The notes beneath the pieces are model-generated. The model ran no database searches. It worked only from the letters and a program-made list of their open reading frames with translations, and had not been told where the DNA came from. Below are positions 1 through 8,225 of a stretch of DNA of 64,000 nt, piece by piece. Location: positions 1 through 64,000 of the forward strand of contig JAGYPB010000007.1 in NCBI GenBank assembly GCA_018399135.1. The letters are read 5' to 3'. Origin of the DNA: Deltaproteobacteria bacterium (GTDB lineage: Bacteria; Desulfobacterota; Desulfuromonadia; Desulfuromonadales; Geopsychrobacteraceae). The translations under genes were made by a program, and so were the position numbers. Every line of letters begins with the position of its first letter. Position 1 is the stretch's first letter.

Positions 1-311
1 CTCCGGCCGGGGATGCGGCCGAGGCGGAGAATATCCGTCGCGTGTTTGGTGCCAGAACCCCACCCATCTCAGCTCTTAAAGCCATGACCGGTCACGAATT
101 ATGGATGTCTGGGGCATCGCAGGTGGTTTACACTACCATCATGGCCCAACAGGGCTTTACCGCAGCCAGTAAAAATTTTCAGCGCCCCTGTGACGAGACC
201 CGGGGGTTGAATATTCTGCGTGAACCCCTGCCTTGTGGCCCGAAACGGGCTCTGTGTAATTCGGCCGGCTTCGGCGGCACCAACGCTTCTCTTGTGATCG
301 GTTTCGATTAA
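1..311 (+). CDS. Beta-ketoacyl synthase, C-terminal fragment (5' end outside window)
   Basis: The frame is open from the first bases of the window, so the gene begins upstream; the listed GTG at 42 is internal. The visible ~100 residues are the end of a FabF-type condensing enzyme: a GDAAEAENIR stretch matching the region after the first catalytic His, the KAMTGHELWMSGA segment carrying the conserved Lys and second catalytic His, and the closing NSAGFGGTNASLVI glycine-rich loop. The active-site Cys lies outside the window, so it cannot be said whether this is an active ketosynthase or a chain-length-factor partner. It ends 3 bp before the FAD oxidoreductase gene, so it belongs to the same operon, which therefore extends left of the window. 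Confidence 0.9.
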   Translation, partial: PAGDAAEAENIRRVFGARTPPISALKAMTGHELWMSGASQVVYTTIMAQQGFTAASKNFQRPCDETRGLNILREPLPCGPKRALCNSAGFGGTNASLVIGFD

Positions 312-314
312 ACC

Positions 315-1793
315 ATGACCTACGACAGCATTATTATCGGGGCAGGTCTGTCCGGATTGACCTGTGGCCTGTTGTTGGCAAAGAGCGGTCGTCGCGTGCT
401 GATTCTTGAGCAGCATTCCGAACCGGGACCGGTTGTGCGCGGTTTCTTGCGTCGAGGTATTTATTTCGACAGTGGTTTTCACTATGCCGGAGGATTAGGG
501 GAAGGTGGACCCTTAAGGCTGTTGCTCAAACATCTGGGGCTGGTGGAAAAGCTCAAATTTCTACCTTTTGTTGCCGATGGTTTCGACCGGTTACGGATCA
601 CTGGTAGCGGCGATGATATTGCCCTTCCGGTCGGAATGGCGAGGATTGCCGCACACTTGTCCGAATTGTTTCCACATCTGCAGTCGGAAATTATCACTTT
701 TCTGGACGAAATCGAGGAGCGTTGGTGCGATTTTCCTTACCTCAACCTGAACAAGGATTTCACCGCTGTCGGTCTGGCGTCGCTGGACGAGCTGTCATTG
801 GCACGACGGCTGGAGGTTTTTTCCAGCGCACCGGAGCTGCAGACCCTGTTGTCGATGCATGCACTGCTTTACGGTATAGCACCGCAGCAAGCGTCTGTGA
901 CTCTCAATGCCCAGGTTGCAGGCTCTTATTTCCACTCAGCCCATGGTATTGACGGTGGGGGGCGCAGACTGATTGATGCCTGTCTGCAGCGTCTGACAGA
1001 AAGTGGAGCCACTGTCCGTTGCCGGGCCGATGTGGTGCAGATCCTGAGTAGCGATGGCAAGGTGGCCGGGGTTCAGCTTGCTGATGGTGAAATCATTGCC
1101 GCCACAGAGGTAATTGCTACCTGCAACCCGGCCCTGGTCCCTGCAATGTTGCCTGCCGGGGTGTTACGACCGGCGTATCGCAAGCGCTTGGAACAGTTAT
1201 ACCAGACGCCTTCGGCGCTGATTCTTTATGCCCGTTGCGCGACTCCGACATCAACACTGCGTCGTACAAACCTGTTTGTATGCCCCAAGCCGGGAACCCT
1301 TCAAGTGGCTCTTGATCGGACGCTGGAAGATCGTCCCATGTATCTGGCCGGTGCTGATCATTGTCCAGATACGGACGGTACCAGGGGAGTGATTGCTATT
1401 ATTCCAGCCGACTTTGATGAAGTGGCTGCCAGGCAAAATAGCACAGGTCAGCGTTGTTCAGAGTATCTTAACTGGAAGAAGCAGATGGCCCGGCGCCTGG
1501 TGCGCCATGTCATGACCAGTGTCCCGGAATTGGGTGAGCTTGAACCCCTAGATATGGCCACCCCTTTGACCTTGCACGACTATTCCCGTGCACCGCAAGG
1601 GGCGATCTACGGGGTTGGTCGGGTGATGGGGCAGTATAATCCTCAGCCGCAAACCAGGCTGCCAGGGTTTTATCTGTCCGGCCAGGCGGTTGCCGGTCCG
1701 GGGTTGCTGGGAACCCTGGTTGCCGGGTACTATACTTGTGGAACCATCATGGGACATGAACTGTTGCGGGGAGAATTGCGGACATGTCGTTAA
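315..1793 (+). CDS. CrtI/phytoene desaturase-like FAD-dependent oxidoreductase
   Basis: This 492-residue protein opens with a dinucleotide-binding Rossmann motif (IIIGAGLSGLTCGLLLAKSG) followed by an acidic strand end (LILEQ), the signature of the flavin amine oxidase/phytoene desaturase/retinol saturase superfamily. The C-terminus has the family's FAD-closing segment (GFYLSGQAVAGPGLLGTLVAG). Family members add or remove double bonds in long hydrophobic chains, so a desaturase, saturase or isomerase acting on the cluster's acyl/polyene product is likely; the substrate is inference. It starts 3 bp after the partial ketosynthase and overlaps the next ketosynthase by 10 bp, arguing for translational coupling. 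No membrane segments are obvious. Related genes occur in aryl polyene-like and putative ladderane clusters. Confidence 0.88.
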   Translation: MTYDSIIIGAGLSGLTCGLLLAKSGRRVLILEQHSEPGPVVRGFLRRGIYFDSGFHYAGGLGEGGPLRLLLKHLGLVEKLKFLPFVADGFDRLRITGSGDDIALPVGMARIAAHLSELFPHLQSEIITFLDEIEERWCDFPYLNLNKDFTAVGLASLDELSLARRLEVFSSAPELQTLLSMHALLYGIAPQQASVTLNAQVAGSYFHSAHGIDGGGRRLIDACLQRLTESGATVRCRADVVQILSSDGKVAGVQLADGEIIAATEVIATCNPALVPAMLPAGVLRPAYRKRLEQLYQTPSALILYARCATPTSTLRRTNLFVCPKPGTLQVALDRTLEDRPMYLAGADHCPDTDGTRGVIAIIPADFDEVAARQNSTGQRCSEYLNWKKQMARRLVRHVMTSVPELGELEPLDMATPLTLHDYSRAPQGAIYGVGRVMGQYNPQPQTRLPGFYLSGQAVAGPGLLGTLVAGYYTCGTIMGHELLRGELRTCR

Positions 1794-3019
1794 CCTCGGT
1801 TGTCATCACCGGAATTGGAGTCATTTCCCCCCTGGGGAACAACTATGAAACCCTGGTTGAACAGTTGTTTCGGGGTTCCTCTGGAATTGCAGAGTTACCT
1901 TCCTTACGCGCGGTCGGCGGGTTGCGATCGCGTCTGGCCGCGACAGTTAAAGATGTTGATGCCAAACAGATACCGCGCAAGCATCGTCGCTCCATGTCGG
2001 ATATGTCGGTGTATGCCTATCTGGCCAGCCTCCAGGCCCTGACCATGGCCGATTTTCCGCAAGAGCAGCTGGGTTCCGGCGAATTAGGGGTCACTATTGG
2101 CTCAACCCTCGGTAGTACCGCCACCAGCGAAGGATTTTTTCAGGATTATTTTAAGGATTACAGTCTCGAGCGGATGAAATCCGGTCTGTTTTTTCAGTTG
2201 ATGGGTCATTCCTGCGCCGCCAATGTCGCCCAGTCCCTCGGGATCACCGGGCGGGTGATGGCCCTATCGGCCGCCTGTGCCACCAGCTGTCAGGCTATCG
2301 GTTACGCTTACGAGCAGATTGCTTTTGGCAAGCAGCAGGCAATCCTTTGTGGGGGCGCCGATGAGCTGCACCCTCTGACGGTGGCAACCTTTGATGTGTT
2401 GCATGCTGCCTCGACCGCCTGGAATGATTCTCCTGATCAGGCCCCTGGCCCTTTTGACCAGCGCCGTGACGGCGTTGTCTGCGGTGAAGGCAGTGGCGTT
2501 TTTCTGCTGGAGAGCCGCGATAGTGCACAGCGTCGCGGTGCCGCGATTCTGGCTGAGGTTGTTGGTTTTGCTACTACCTCCGACACCTCAAGTATTGCCA
2601 ACCCTGACGTCGGGGCGATGGAACGCTGTATGCGACTGGCGTTAGCTGATGCGGACTTGACACCAGCCGATATCGATTATATCAATGCCCATGCTACCGG
2701 CACTGGCCAGGGTGATATTGCCGAGGCCGAAGCGCTGCGTACAATTTTTTCCGATACTGTACCGGTTAGCAGCTTAAAAGGACATCTCGGTCATACCATG
2801 GCGGCCAGTGGTGCTATTGAACTGGCGGCCAGTGTTGGTATGCTGAAACAGCAGCGTCTGTTTGCCACGCGCAACCTGGTGCAGATTGATGAGCGCTGCC
2901 GTGGCATTCAACATCTTCAACATAATGAAGAACGACCGGTCAGCACCATTCTGAAAAATAATTTTGCCATGGGCGGTATCAACTGCACCATCATCATAAG
3001 GAGCCATGCACGTGACTGA
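1784..3019 (+). CDS. Beta-ketoacyl-ACP synthase (FabF-type), active
   Basis: A full-length 411-residue condensing enzyme. The nucleophile Cys sits in SAACATSCQ near residue 165, the first catalytic His in NAHATGTGQGD and the second in KGHLGHTMAASG, and the protein closes with NNFAMGGINC. All three catalytic residues are therefore present and it should elongate an ACP-bound chain with malonyl-ACP by decarboxylative Claisen condensation. It overlaps the FAD oxidoreductase by 10 bp and the ACP by 14 bp, so all three should be translated together. It is one of at least three intact ketosynthases in the cluster; which chain length each handles cannot be read from sequence. Confidence 0.93.
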   Translation: MSLTSVVITGIGVISPLGNNYETLVEQLFRGSSGIAELPSLRAVGGLRSRLAATVKDVDAKQIPRKHRRSMSDMSVYAYLASLQALTMADFPQEQLGSGELGVTIGSTLGSTATSEGFFQDYFKDYSLERMKSGLFFQLMGHSCAANVAQSLGITGRVMALSAACATSCQAIGYAYEQIAFGKQQAILCGGADELHPLTVATFDVLHAASTAWNDSPDQAPGPFDQRRDGVVCGEGSGVFLLESRDSAQRRGAAILAEVVGFATTSDTSSIANPDVGAMERCMRLALADADLTPADIDYINAHATGTGQGDIAEAEALRTIFSDTVPVSSLKGHLGHTMAASGAIELAASVGMLKQQRLFATRNLVQIDERCRGIQHLQHNEERPVSTILKNNFAMGGINCTIIIRSHARD

Positions 3020-3266
3020 GCAGGAAGTAATTGAACTGATCGATTCCAGTCTGGCCGAAGAGTTTGAGCTGGAGCGTGAAGCGATGACACCGGAAGCAAA
3101 TATCTACGAGGATCTGGGGCTGGACAGTCTCGACACCGTTGACATGGTGATTGTTCTCGAAGGGGCGTTCAAATTCAAGATCCGGGAGGAGGAAGCGGTA
3201 CGGGGAATTCGCACCCTGGGTGATATTCATCGTTTTGTCTTAAGCAAAATGGAACAACAGTCCTGA
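3006..3266 (+). CDS. Acyl carrier protein
   Basis: An acidic 86-residue carrier protein with the phosphopantetheine attachment motif GLDSLDTVDM at about residue 40; the Ser of DSL would carry the prosthetic arm. Length and the helical layout (acidic helix I, DSL at the start of helix II) match stand-alone ACPs of type II systems. It overlaps the upstream ketosynthase by 14 bp and precedes an acyltransferase by 20 bp. The dedicated ACP implies that the pathway keeps its intermediates separate from primary fatty acid synthesis. The charge pattern EREAMTPEANIYEDLGL is typical of aryl polyene-type ACPs as I remember them, though that resemblance is not decisive. Confidence 0.93.
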   Translation: MHVTEQEVIELIDSSLAEEFELEREAMTPEANIYEDLGLDSLDTVDMVIVLEGAFKFKIREEEAVRGIRTLGDIHRFVLSKMEQQS

Positions 3267-3286
3267 CCCGAAAGAGGCAACGTGCC

Positions 3287-4084
3287 ATGGCCGGCAGTTA
3301 TCACCGATCATTATCAGCTACGGCCATTTTTGCCCTGCAGGTTGTCCTGATGAACCTATGGGTATATCCCGCTCTGCTGTTGTGGACCCTCATCGGGATT
3401 TTGATCTTTCCCTTCCTCTTCGGCGTCGGATTGGTTTTTTTGCGCCAGCCGGCGGATCGCCTCATGCGCTGGTTTGTATGGATTTACGGTCGTGGTTGGC
3501 TGCTGTTGATGAGCCCATTTGTGCGTTTTCGCCGTGAGGGAATGGAGCGGGTAAGGATCGATCGCCCTTGTGTCTTTGTGGTCAATCACTTCTCTTTTTT
3601 CGATACCTACTGTATGGCCCTGCTGCCCCAGTACGATATCGTATTTGCTGTGCGTTCCTGGCCTTTTCAGTTGTTCTGGTACAGTGCTTTTATGCGTCTG
3701 GCACGTTACCTCGATGTTGAAGGCAGTAGCTGGGAAGAAACCCTGAGCAACAGTCGTAGTGTCTTTGCCGGTGGAGGAACCGTGCTGTTTTTCCCCGAGG
3801 GACACCGCAGCCGTACCGGCGAGATCCAGCGTTTTTATTCCGGCGGTTTCAAGGTGGCGATTGACGCCGGGGTTGAGTTAATTCCTTTATGCATTGACGG
3901 TACTGATAAACTGCTTCCGCCAGGGCGTAAACTGTTTTATCCCTGTACCGTCACCCTGCGGGCTCTGGAGCCGGTTACCACCGGTAATTACCGCGACGTA
4001 AATGGTCATATCCGCCTACGCAAACAGGTCAAGGAACTGATGAGCGCCGAATTAGTTGCCATGCGCGAAGGGCAGAAACAATGA
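3287..4084 (+). CDS. PlsC-like 1-acylglycerol-3-phosphate-type acyltransferase
   Basis: A 265-residue LPLAT-family membrane acyltransferase. An N-terminal hydrophobic stretch (residues ~12-50, about two segments) is followed by the catalytic NHFSFFD box (the family NHX4D), then the substrate-binding block FFPEGHRSRTG and a PLCIDGTD block. The enzyme should move an acyl group from ACP or CoA to a lipid or glycerol hydroxyl at the inner membrane. In this operon it probably attaches the finished chain to its lipid anchor, or anchors an intermediate; that role is inferred from position. The stop codon overlaps the next gene's start by 4 bp (ATGA). Confidence 0.88.
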   Translation: MAGSYHRSLSATAIFALQVVLMNLWVYPALLLWTLIGILIFPFLFGVGLVFLRQPADRLMRWFVWIYGRGWLLLMSPFVRFRREGMERVRIDRPCVFVVNHFSFFDTYCMALLPQYDIVFAVRSWPFQLFWYSAFMRLARYLDVEGSSWEETLSNSRSVFAGGGTVLFFPEGHRSRTGEIQRFYSGGFKVAIDAGVELIPLCIDGTDKLLPPGRKLFYPCTVTLRALEPVTTGNYRDVNGHIRLRKQVKELMSAELVAMREGQKQ

Positions 4085-5406
4085 GTTTTCAGCCCTGTTT
4101 ACTCAGCAAGCGGGCCGCTCTGGTCGAAATCAAAGAGCGCCAATTGGAACTGCTGCGTCACCATCTGGATTATCTGCAGCGCTGCTCACCCTACTACCAG
4201 CGTCTGTTTGCCGCCAGTGGCTTTACCCCCGACCAGATGACTGACCTGGATCAGTTACAGGCTTTGCCGTTGACGGGAAAGTCTGAACTGGCAAAGTTTA
4301 ATCGTGATTTTCTTGCTGTTGGTGAGGACGAGGTTGTCGATATTTGCGTCACCTCCGGTACCACCGGCGAACCGGTGACCCTCTGGCAGACGGAAACCGA
4401 TTTGCAGCGCCTGGCAGAAAATGAAAGGCAGGCGTTTGTCGCCGCGGGTATTACGCGCCACCAGCGTGTTCTGATTGGCGCTGCCCTTGATCGCGGATTC
4501 ATGGCCGGTCTGGCTTACTTTCTCGGTTTGCGCGAGATCGGTGCGACTATTATCAGAGCCGGGTCAAGTTCACTGGGGTTTCTCGCCGAAATGCTACAGC
4601 GCCAGCGCCCCGATGTGCTGGTCGGGGTGCCCAGTTTGTTTCTGGCCCTGGCCCGGCATTTACAGCACAGTGGGACAGATTCTACCCGCCTCGGGATTGA
4701 CAAGCTGATCTGCATCGGTGAACCGGTGCGTAATCCTGATCTGTCCCTGTCCCCATTGGGTAGAAGCCTGGCTGAGCATTGGTCGGCCCAGGTACTGGGA
4801 ACCTATGCCAGTACCGAAACAGCAACGGCTTTTGCTGACTGTGAACAGGGGTATGGTGGTCATTTGTTGCCGGAACTGGCGCTGTTGGAGATCATCGACG
4901 AAGGGGGCAACCTGTTGGGTTCCGGGCAGGTTGGTGAGGTGGTGGTGACCCCCTTGGGCGTTACCGGAGCACCCCTGTTACGTTATCGCACCGGTGACAT
5001 GGCGGTGCGATTCGATCAACCCTGCGCCTGCGGTCGCCAGACCCCTCGTCTGGGTCCGATTTTGGGGCGGCGTGAGCAGATGCTTAAATGCCGGGGAACC
5101 AGTTTATTTCCGGCGACCATTGCTCATGCCTTACACAGTATGGCGGCGATCCAGGGACATTACATAGAGGTCTATCCTCAGCATGATTTTGCCGATGAGG
5201 TCAAGGTGGTCGTCGGTTGCACTGACCCGACCCTGACCGCAGAGCAGGTCAGTGCGCGTATTGCTGCCCTGACCCGCGTCAAGCTTGCGGTGACCATTTG
5301 TTCGCCGGCTGAGATCATGCGCAAAACCGTACACCCTGATCGACGCAAGCCGGTCACTTTTTTTGATTATCGTCCCGCTCATCAGCAACAGAAAGAATCA
5401 CTATGA
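4081..5406 (+). CDS. PaaK-like AMP-dependent (aryl) acid ligase
   Basis: A 441-residue adenylate-forming enzyme closest in layout to phenylacetate-CoA ligase. The P-loop-like motif VTSGTTGEP (about residue 94) binds ATP; GTYASTET is the adenine/acyl-binding core; LLRYRTGDMA contains the conserved ribose-contacting Asp; the C-terminal subdomain follows GRREQMLKCRGTSLFP. A small Cys-rich loop (CACGRQTPR) is also typical of PaaK relatives. Lying immediately before an aromatic amino acid ammonia-lyase and overlapping both neighbours by 4 bp, it most likely activates cinnamate- or coumarate-type acids and loads them on CoA or directly on the cluster ACP as a starter unit. Whether the acceptor is CoA or ACP cannot be told here. 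Confidence 0.87.
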   Translation: MSFQPCLLSKRAALVEIKERQLELLRHHLDYLQRCSPYYQRLFAASGFTPDQMTDLDQLQALPLTGKSELAKFNRDFLAVGEDEVVDICVTSGTTGEPVTLWQTETDLQRLAENERQAFVAAGITRHQRVLIGAALDRGFMAGLAYFLGLREIGATIIRAGSSSLGFLAEMLQRQRPDVLVGVPSLFLALARHLQHSGTDSTRLGIDKLICIGEPVRNPDLSLSPLGRSLAEHWSAQVLGTYASTETATAFADCEQGYGGHLLPELALLEIIDEGGNLLGSGQVGEVVVTPLGVTGAPLLRYRTGDMAVRFDQPCACGRQTPRLGPILGRREQMLKCRGTSLFPATIAHALHSMAAIQGHYIEVYPQHDFADEVKVVVGCTDPTLTAEQVSARIAALTRVKLAVTICSPAEIMRKTVHPDRRKPVTFFDYRPAHQQQKESL

Positions 5407-6992
5407 CAGATAAAGCGATTATTACCCTCAACGGAAGCAGTCTAAGTATTGCTGATATTGTTGCCATCGGCGTCGGCGACAAGAAGGTCGCCTTTGAACC
5501 GGAAGCCCTTGAGCGTTGCCGTGCCAGCCGCACCTTTTTGGAAGAGGAGGTCGCCGCGCGGCGGATCATTTACGGCGTCAACACCTCGTTCGGACCCATG
5601 TGCAACAAGATCATTGACGATCATGAAATTGAAACTCTGCAGGTCAATCTGATCCGCAGCCATGCCGCCGGTCTGGGCGATCCGTTAAAAGATTATATTG
5701 CCATCGCCGTCATGGCCGTGCGCCTCAACACCCTGGTCAAGGGATACAGCGGAGTGCGGATTGCATTGCTCGAACATATGCAGTGGCTGATCAACGAGCG
5801 GATCGCTGCCTATATCCCCGAATCCGGAAGTGTTGGTGCCTCCGGCGACCTGATTCATCTGGCCCACTTGAGCCTGGCGATTATCGGTGAGGGGGATCTC
5901 TACTATCAGGGCCGGCTGCGGCGGGCAGCAGAGGTATATGAGGAATTGGGCCGAACCCCCATGCGCCTGTCGTTTAAGGAGGGGATTGCCCTGATGAACG
6001 GCACCAGCGCCATGACCGCCCTGGCCGCTTTTGCTCTGTTCGGAGCACGTAAACTACTTAATCTAAGCTGTGTTACCGGTGCCTTTGCCATCGAGATTTT
6101 CGGTGGCATTGATGATGCCTTCGACGAAGACCTGCACCGGGTCAAACCCCACCCCGGGCAGCTGGAGATTGCCGACACTGTTCGCCGCCTGTATCAGGGT
6201 TCGGGGAATATCACTCTGCGCTCCGAGATGCACGAGCTGATTCGCAAGCAGAAGCTTGACGGACCGGTGTTTGAAACCAGCATCAACGTCCAGGATGTCT
6301 ACTCGGTGCGCTGTACCCCCCAGGTGCTGGCTCCGGTCGCTGAAGCGATCCGTTACGCCGAGCAGGTGGTGGAAATCGAGGCCAACTCCTCCAATGACAA
6401 TCCGATCATCATTCCCGAAAAGAAGAAGGTGATCCATGGTGGTAACTTTCACGGTCAGAGTATCGGTTTTGCCATGGATATGCTCTGTGTCGCTATTTCC
6501 ACCCTGTGTAATCTGTCAGAGCGGCGCACCAACAAATATCTCGACAAGCATCTCAACGAAGGATTACCGGAATTTCTCATCCCCGGCACCCTCGGTCTGA
6601 CCATGGGTTTTATGGGGGCGCAATACCTGTCGACCTCGACCACTGCCGAAAACCGCCAACTCGCCGGCCCGGTCAGCACCAATACCATCAGCTGTAACGC
6701 CTCCAACCAGGATGTGGTGAGCATGGGGACGGTGGCGGCGCGCAAAGCCTTCAAGTCGGTAAGCAACGCCAAGCATGTGGTGACCCTCGAAGTTCTCGCT
6801 GACCTGCAGGCGTTGTCCTTTCGCAATGCCGATCGTCTCGGGCGTGGCACCGGCCGGATCTATCAGCGGCTGAAACAGGACTTTCGGGTCTACAACAACG
6901 ACCATATTTTCCATGAGGATCTGGTCCATTTTCGCAAGCTTCTGTTCTCCAGTCAGTTGTTTGACGACTTAAGTCAGTATTGGGCGGACTGA
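5403..6992 (+). CDS. MIO-type aromatic amino acid ammonia-lyase (TAL/HAL/PAL family)
   Basis: A 529-residue lyase. The Ala146-Ser147-Gly148 triad in GSVGASGDLIHL self-cyclises to the MIO electrophile, and the mobile-loop Tyr is in IIYGVNTSFGPM (Tyr57). NDNPII and the FHGQSIG core are also conserved. The product is an alpha,beta-unsaturated aryl acid plus ammonia. The selectivity pair is Ser-His (NLIRSHAAG, residues 86-87), textbook for histidine; however, the tyrosine ammonia-lyase of the Flavobacterium flexirubin cluster, as I recall its sequence, has the same RSH context, so tyrosine is plausible and fits the adjoining aryl acid ligase. There are no hut genes nearby. It overlaps the ligase by 4 bp and the dehydratase by 1 bp. 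Confidence 0.9.
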   Translation: MTDKAIITLNGSSLSIADIVAIGVGDKKVAFEPEALERCRASRTFLEEEVAARRIIYGVNTSFGPMCNKIIDDHEIETLQVNLIRSHAAGLGDPLKDYIAIAVMAVRLNTLVKGYSGVRIALLEHMQWLINERIAAYIPESGSVGASGDLIHLAHLSLAIIGEGDLYYQGRLRRAAEVYEELGRTPMRLSFKEGIALMNGTSAMTALAAFALFGARKLLNLSCVTGAFAIEIFGGIDDAFDEDLHRVKPHPGQLEIADTVRRLYQGSGNITLRSEMHELIRKQKLDGPVFETSINVQDVYSVRCTPQVLAPVAEAIRYAEQVVEIEANSSNDNPIIIPEKKKVIHGGNFHGQSIGFAMDMLCVAISTLCNLSERRTNKYLDKHLNEGLPEFLIPGTLGLTMGFMGAQYLSTSTTAENRQLAGPVSTNTISCNASNQDVVSMGTVAARKAFKSVSNAKHVVTLEVLADLQALSFRNADRLGRGTGRIYQRLKQDFRVYNNDHIFHEDLVHFRKLLFSSQLFDDLSQYWAD

Positions 6993-7417
6993 TGACCGAC
7001 TTGGCGCTGCCCTGTCCGGCAGAAGAGCTGATCCCGCATCGCCCCCCCATGCGTCTGATTGAGCGTCTGATCGCGATAGACGGCAAAAACGGCATTGTTG
7101 AGGCACGGGTTGGCGCAGCAGCGCTGCTGACGGATGTCGATGGCATGCTCGAAGATGTTGCTCTGGTGGAAATTATGGCGCAATCCTACGCCACCCTGAA
7201 AGGCTACATCGATCGTCGCGATCAGCTCCCGGTACGCCAGGGGTTTCTCGTTGGTATCAAAAAGATGGTGTGCCATGCATCGGTTCAGGCCGATGATTTG
7301 CTGCATGTGCATATCCGTACCATTGCCGAACTTGACAGCTTTGCTGTAGCGGAAGGGGAAATCCGCCGTGGTGATGAATTGATTGCCGCAGGCGATGTCA
7401 AGGTGTGGATCAATTGA
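6992..7417 (+). CDS. 3-hydroxyacyl-ACP dehydratase-like hotdog protein
   Basis: A ~141-residue single hotdog domain. The catalytic His lies in ELIPHRPPMRLIERL, the same place as in FabA/FabZ, and the acid in VEIMAQSYA retains Glu, so the dehydratase pair is complete. It should remove water from 3-hydroxyacyl-ACP to give the conjugated enoyl chain; enoyl reduction would have to be absent for a polyene to form. I place the start at ATG 6992, which overlaps the lyase stop as TGATG, rather than at ATG 6980 in the ORF track. The gene is followed by a palindromic repeat that separates it from the lolA-like gene. Confidence 0.83.
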   Translation: MTDLALPCPAEELIPHRPPMRLIERLIAIDGKNGIVEARVGAAALLTDVDGMLEDVALVEIMAQSYATLKGYIDRRDQLPVRQGFLVGIKKMVCHASVQADDLLHVHIRTIAELDSFAVAEGEIRRGDELIAAGDVKVWIN

Positions 7418-7433
7418 TATGTGACCGTCTCTG

Positions 7434-7565
7434 TTCAGCACCGGATCGGGGATCCTGTGTCAAGGGACGCTTTTCGTCATCCATGACCGCTTGACTGTCG
7501 CCGTCCATGGCGACAGACACCCTTGTCACAGGATCCCCGACCCGGTGCCAGGTACGGAGCTGACT
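7434..7565. repeat. Palindromic dispersed repeat, copy 1
   Basis: Imperfect palindrome between two operon genes. The outer arms GCACCGGATCGGGGATCC... and ...GGATCCCCGACCCGGTGC pair over 29 bp with only two mismatches; inside is a second hairpin TGTCGCC-GTCCAT-GGCGACA. Short TTCAGC / AGCTGA-type ends extend the symmetry. Three further copies lie at 28.7, 30.0 and 61.5 kb. Its position inside an operon suggests it may act as an mRNA processing or stabilising element. Confidence 0.9.
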
Positions 7566-7571
7566 ATTTAG

Positions 7572-8225
7572 ATGAAACCTTTCATAAGGCTCAAACAATT
7601 CATTCTCGTGCTGCTGAGCGGGTTTTTGATGGTGACAATGTCCGTCGCCGCCGATAATAACGAGCTTGAAGTTGTTCTTGAACAACTCAAGGCAGCCGCT
7701 GCCGAGGTGGAAACCCTGCAGAGTACCTTCGTGCAGGAAAAAAACCTCGAGATGTTTGAACAGCAACTGCTCTCCAGTGGCAGGATGCTCTATGTTCAGC
7801 CCGATCAGCTGCGCTGGGAGTTGCTGTCCCCGGTTGCTTCCGGTTTTGTCCTGCAGGGTGATCAAGGGGTGCGCTGGAATGGCGTGAGTCAGCAGCGGCA
7901 ACGCTTTTCCATCAGTGTCGACCCGCTCATGGGGGTGGTGGCACAACAGTTGCTGGCCTGGGCCCGGGTCGATCTCGACTGGTTGCGCGCAAGGTACCAT
8001 ATCAAGATACTGACAACAGAGCCGGTGGTGCTGGAGTTAACCCCCATTGATCCCGGCGAAGCGGAATTTATCGCACATATCCAGGTGACCTTTGATCTGG
8101 TGCAAGACTATGTCAGTGATGTGCTGGTGTTGGAACACTCCGGCGACAGCACGCGGTTGCGTTTTGGCGATGTGCGCAGCAACGATAGTATCGCGCCAGG
8201 GGCCTTTGAACCGCCGGAATTCTGA
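7572..8225 (+). CDS. LolA-like outer membrane lipoprotein carrier protein
   Basis: A 217-residue secreted protein. It has a basic N-terminus and hydrophobic core (residues ~7-26) ending in a plausible signal peptidase I site at VAA-DNN. The mature part has LolA features: an early TLQSTFVQEK segment, SSGRMLYVQPDQLRWELLSP and a long beta-rich tail. LolA family proteins form an open barrel that ferries lipids or lipoproteins through the periplasm. Such proteins are regular partners of MMPL exporters in aryl polyene clusters, so it probably carries the lipid product to the outer membrane. Its stop overlaps the MMPL gene by one base. Confidence 0.86.
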   Translation: MKPFIRLKQFILVLLSGFLMVTMSVAADNNELEVVLEQLKAAAAEVETLQSTFVQEKNLEMFEQQLLSSGRMLYVQPDQLRWELLSPVASGFVLQGDQGVRWNGVSQQRQRFSISVDPLMGVVAQQLLAWARVDLDWLRARYHIKILTTEPVVLELTPIDPGEAEFIAHIQVTFDLVQDYVSDVLVLEHSGDSTRLRFGDVRSNDSIAPGAFEPPEF

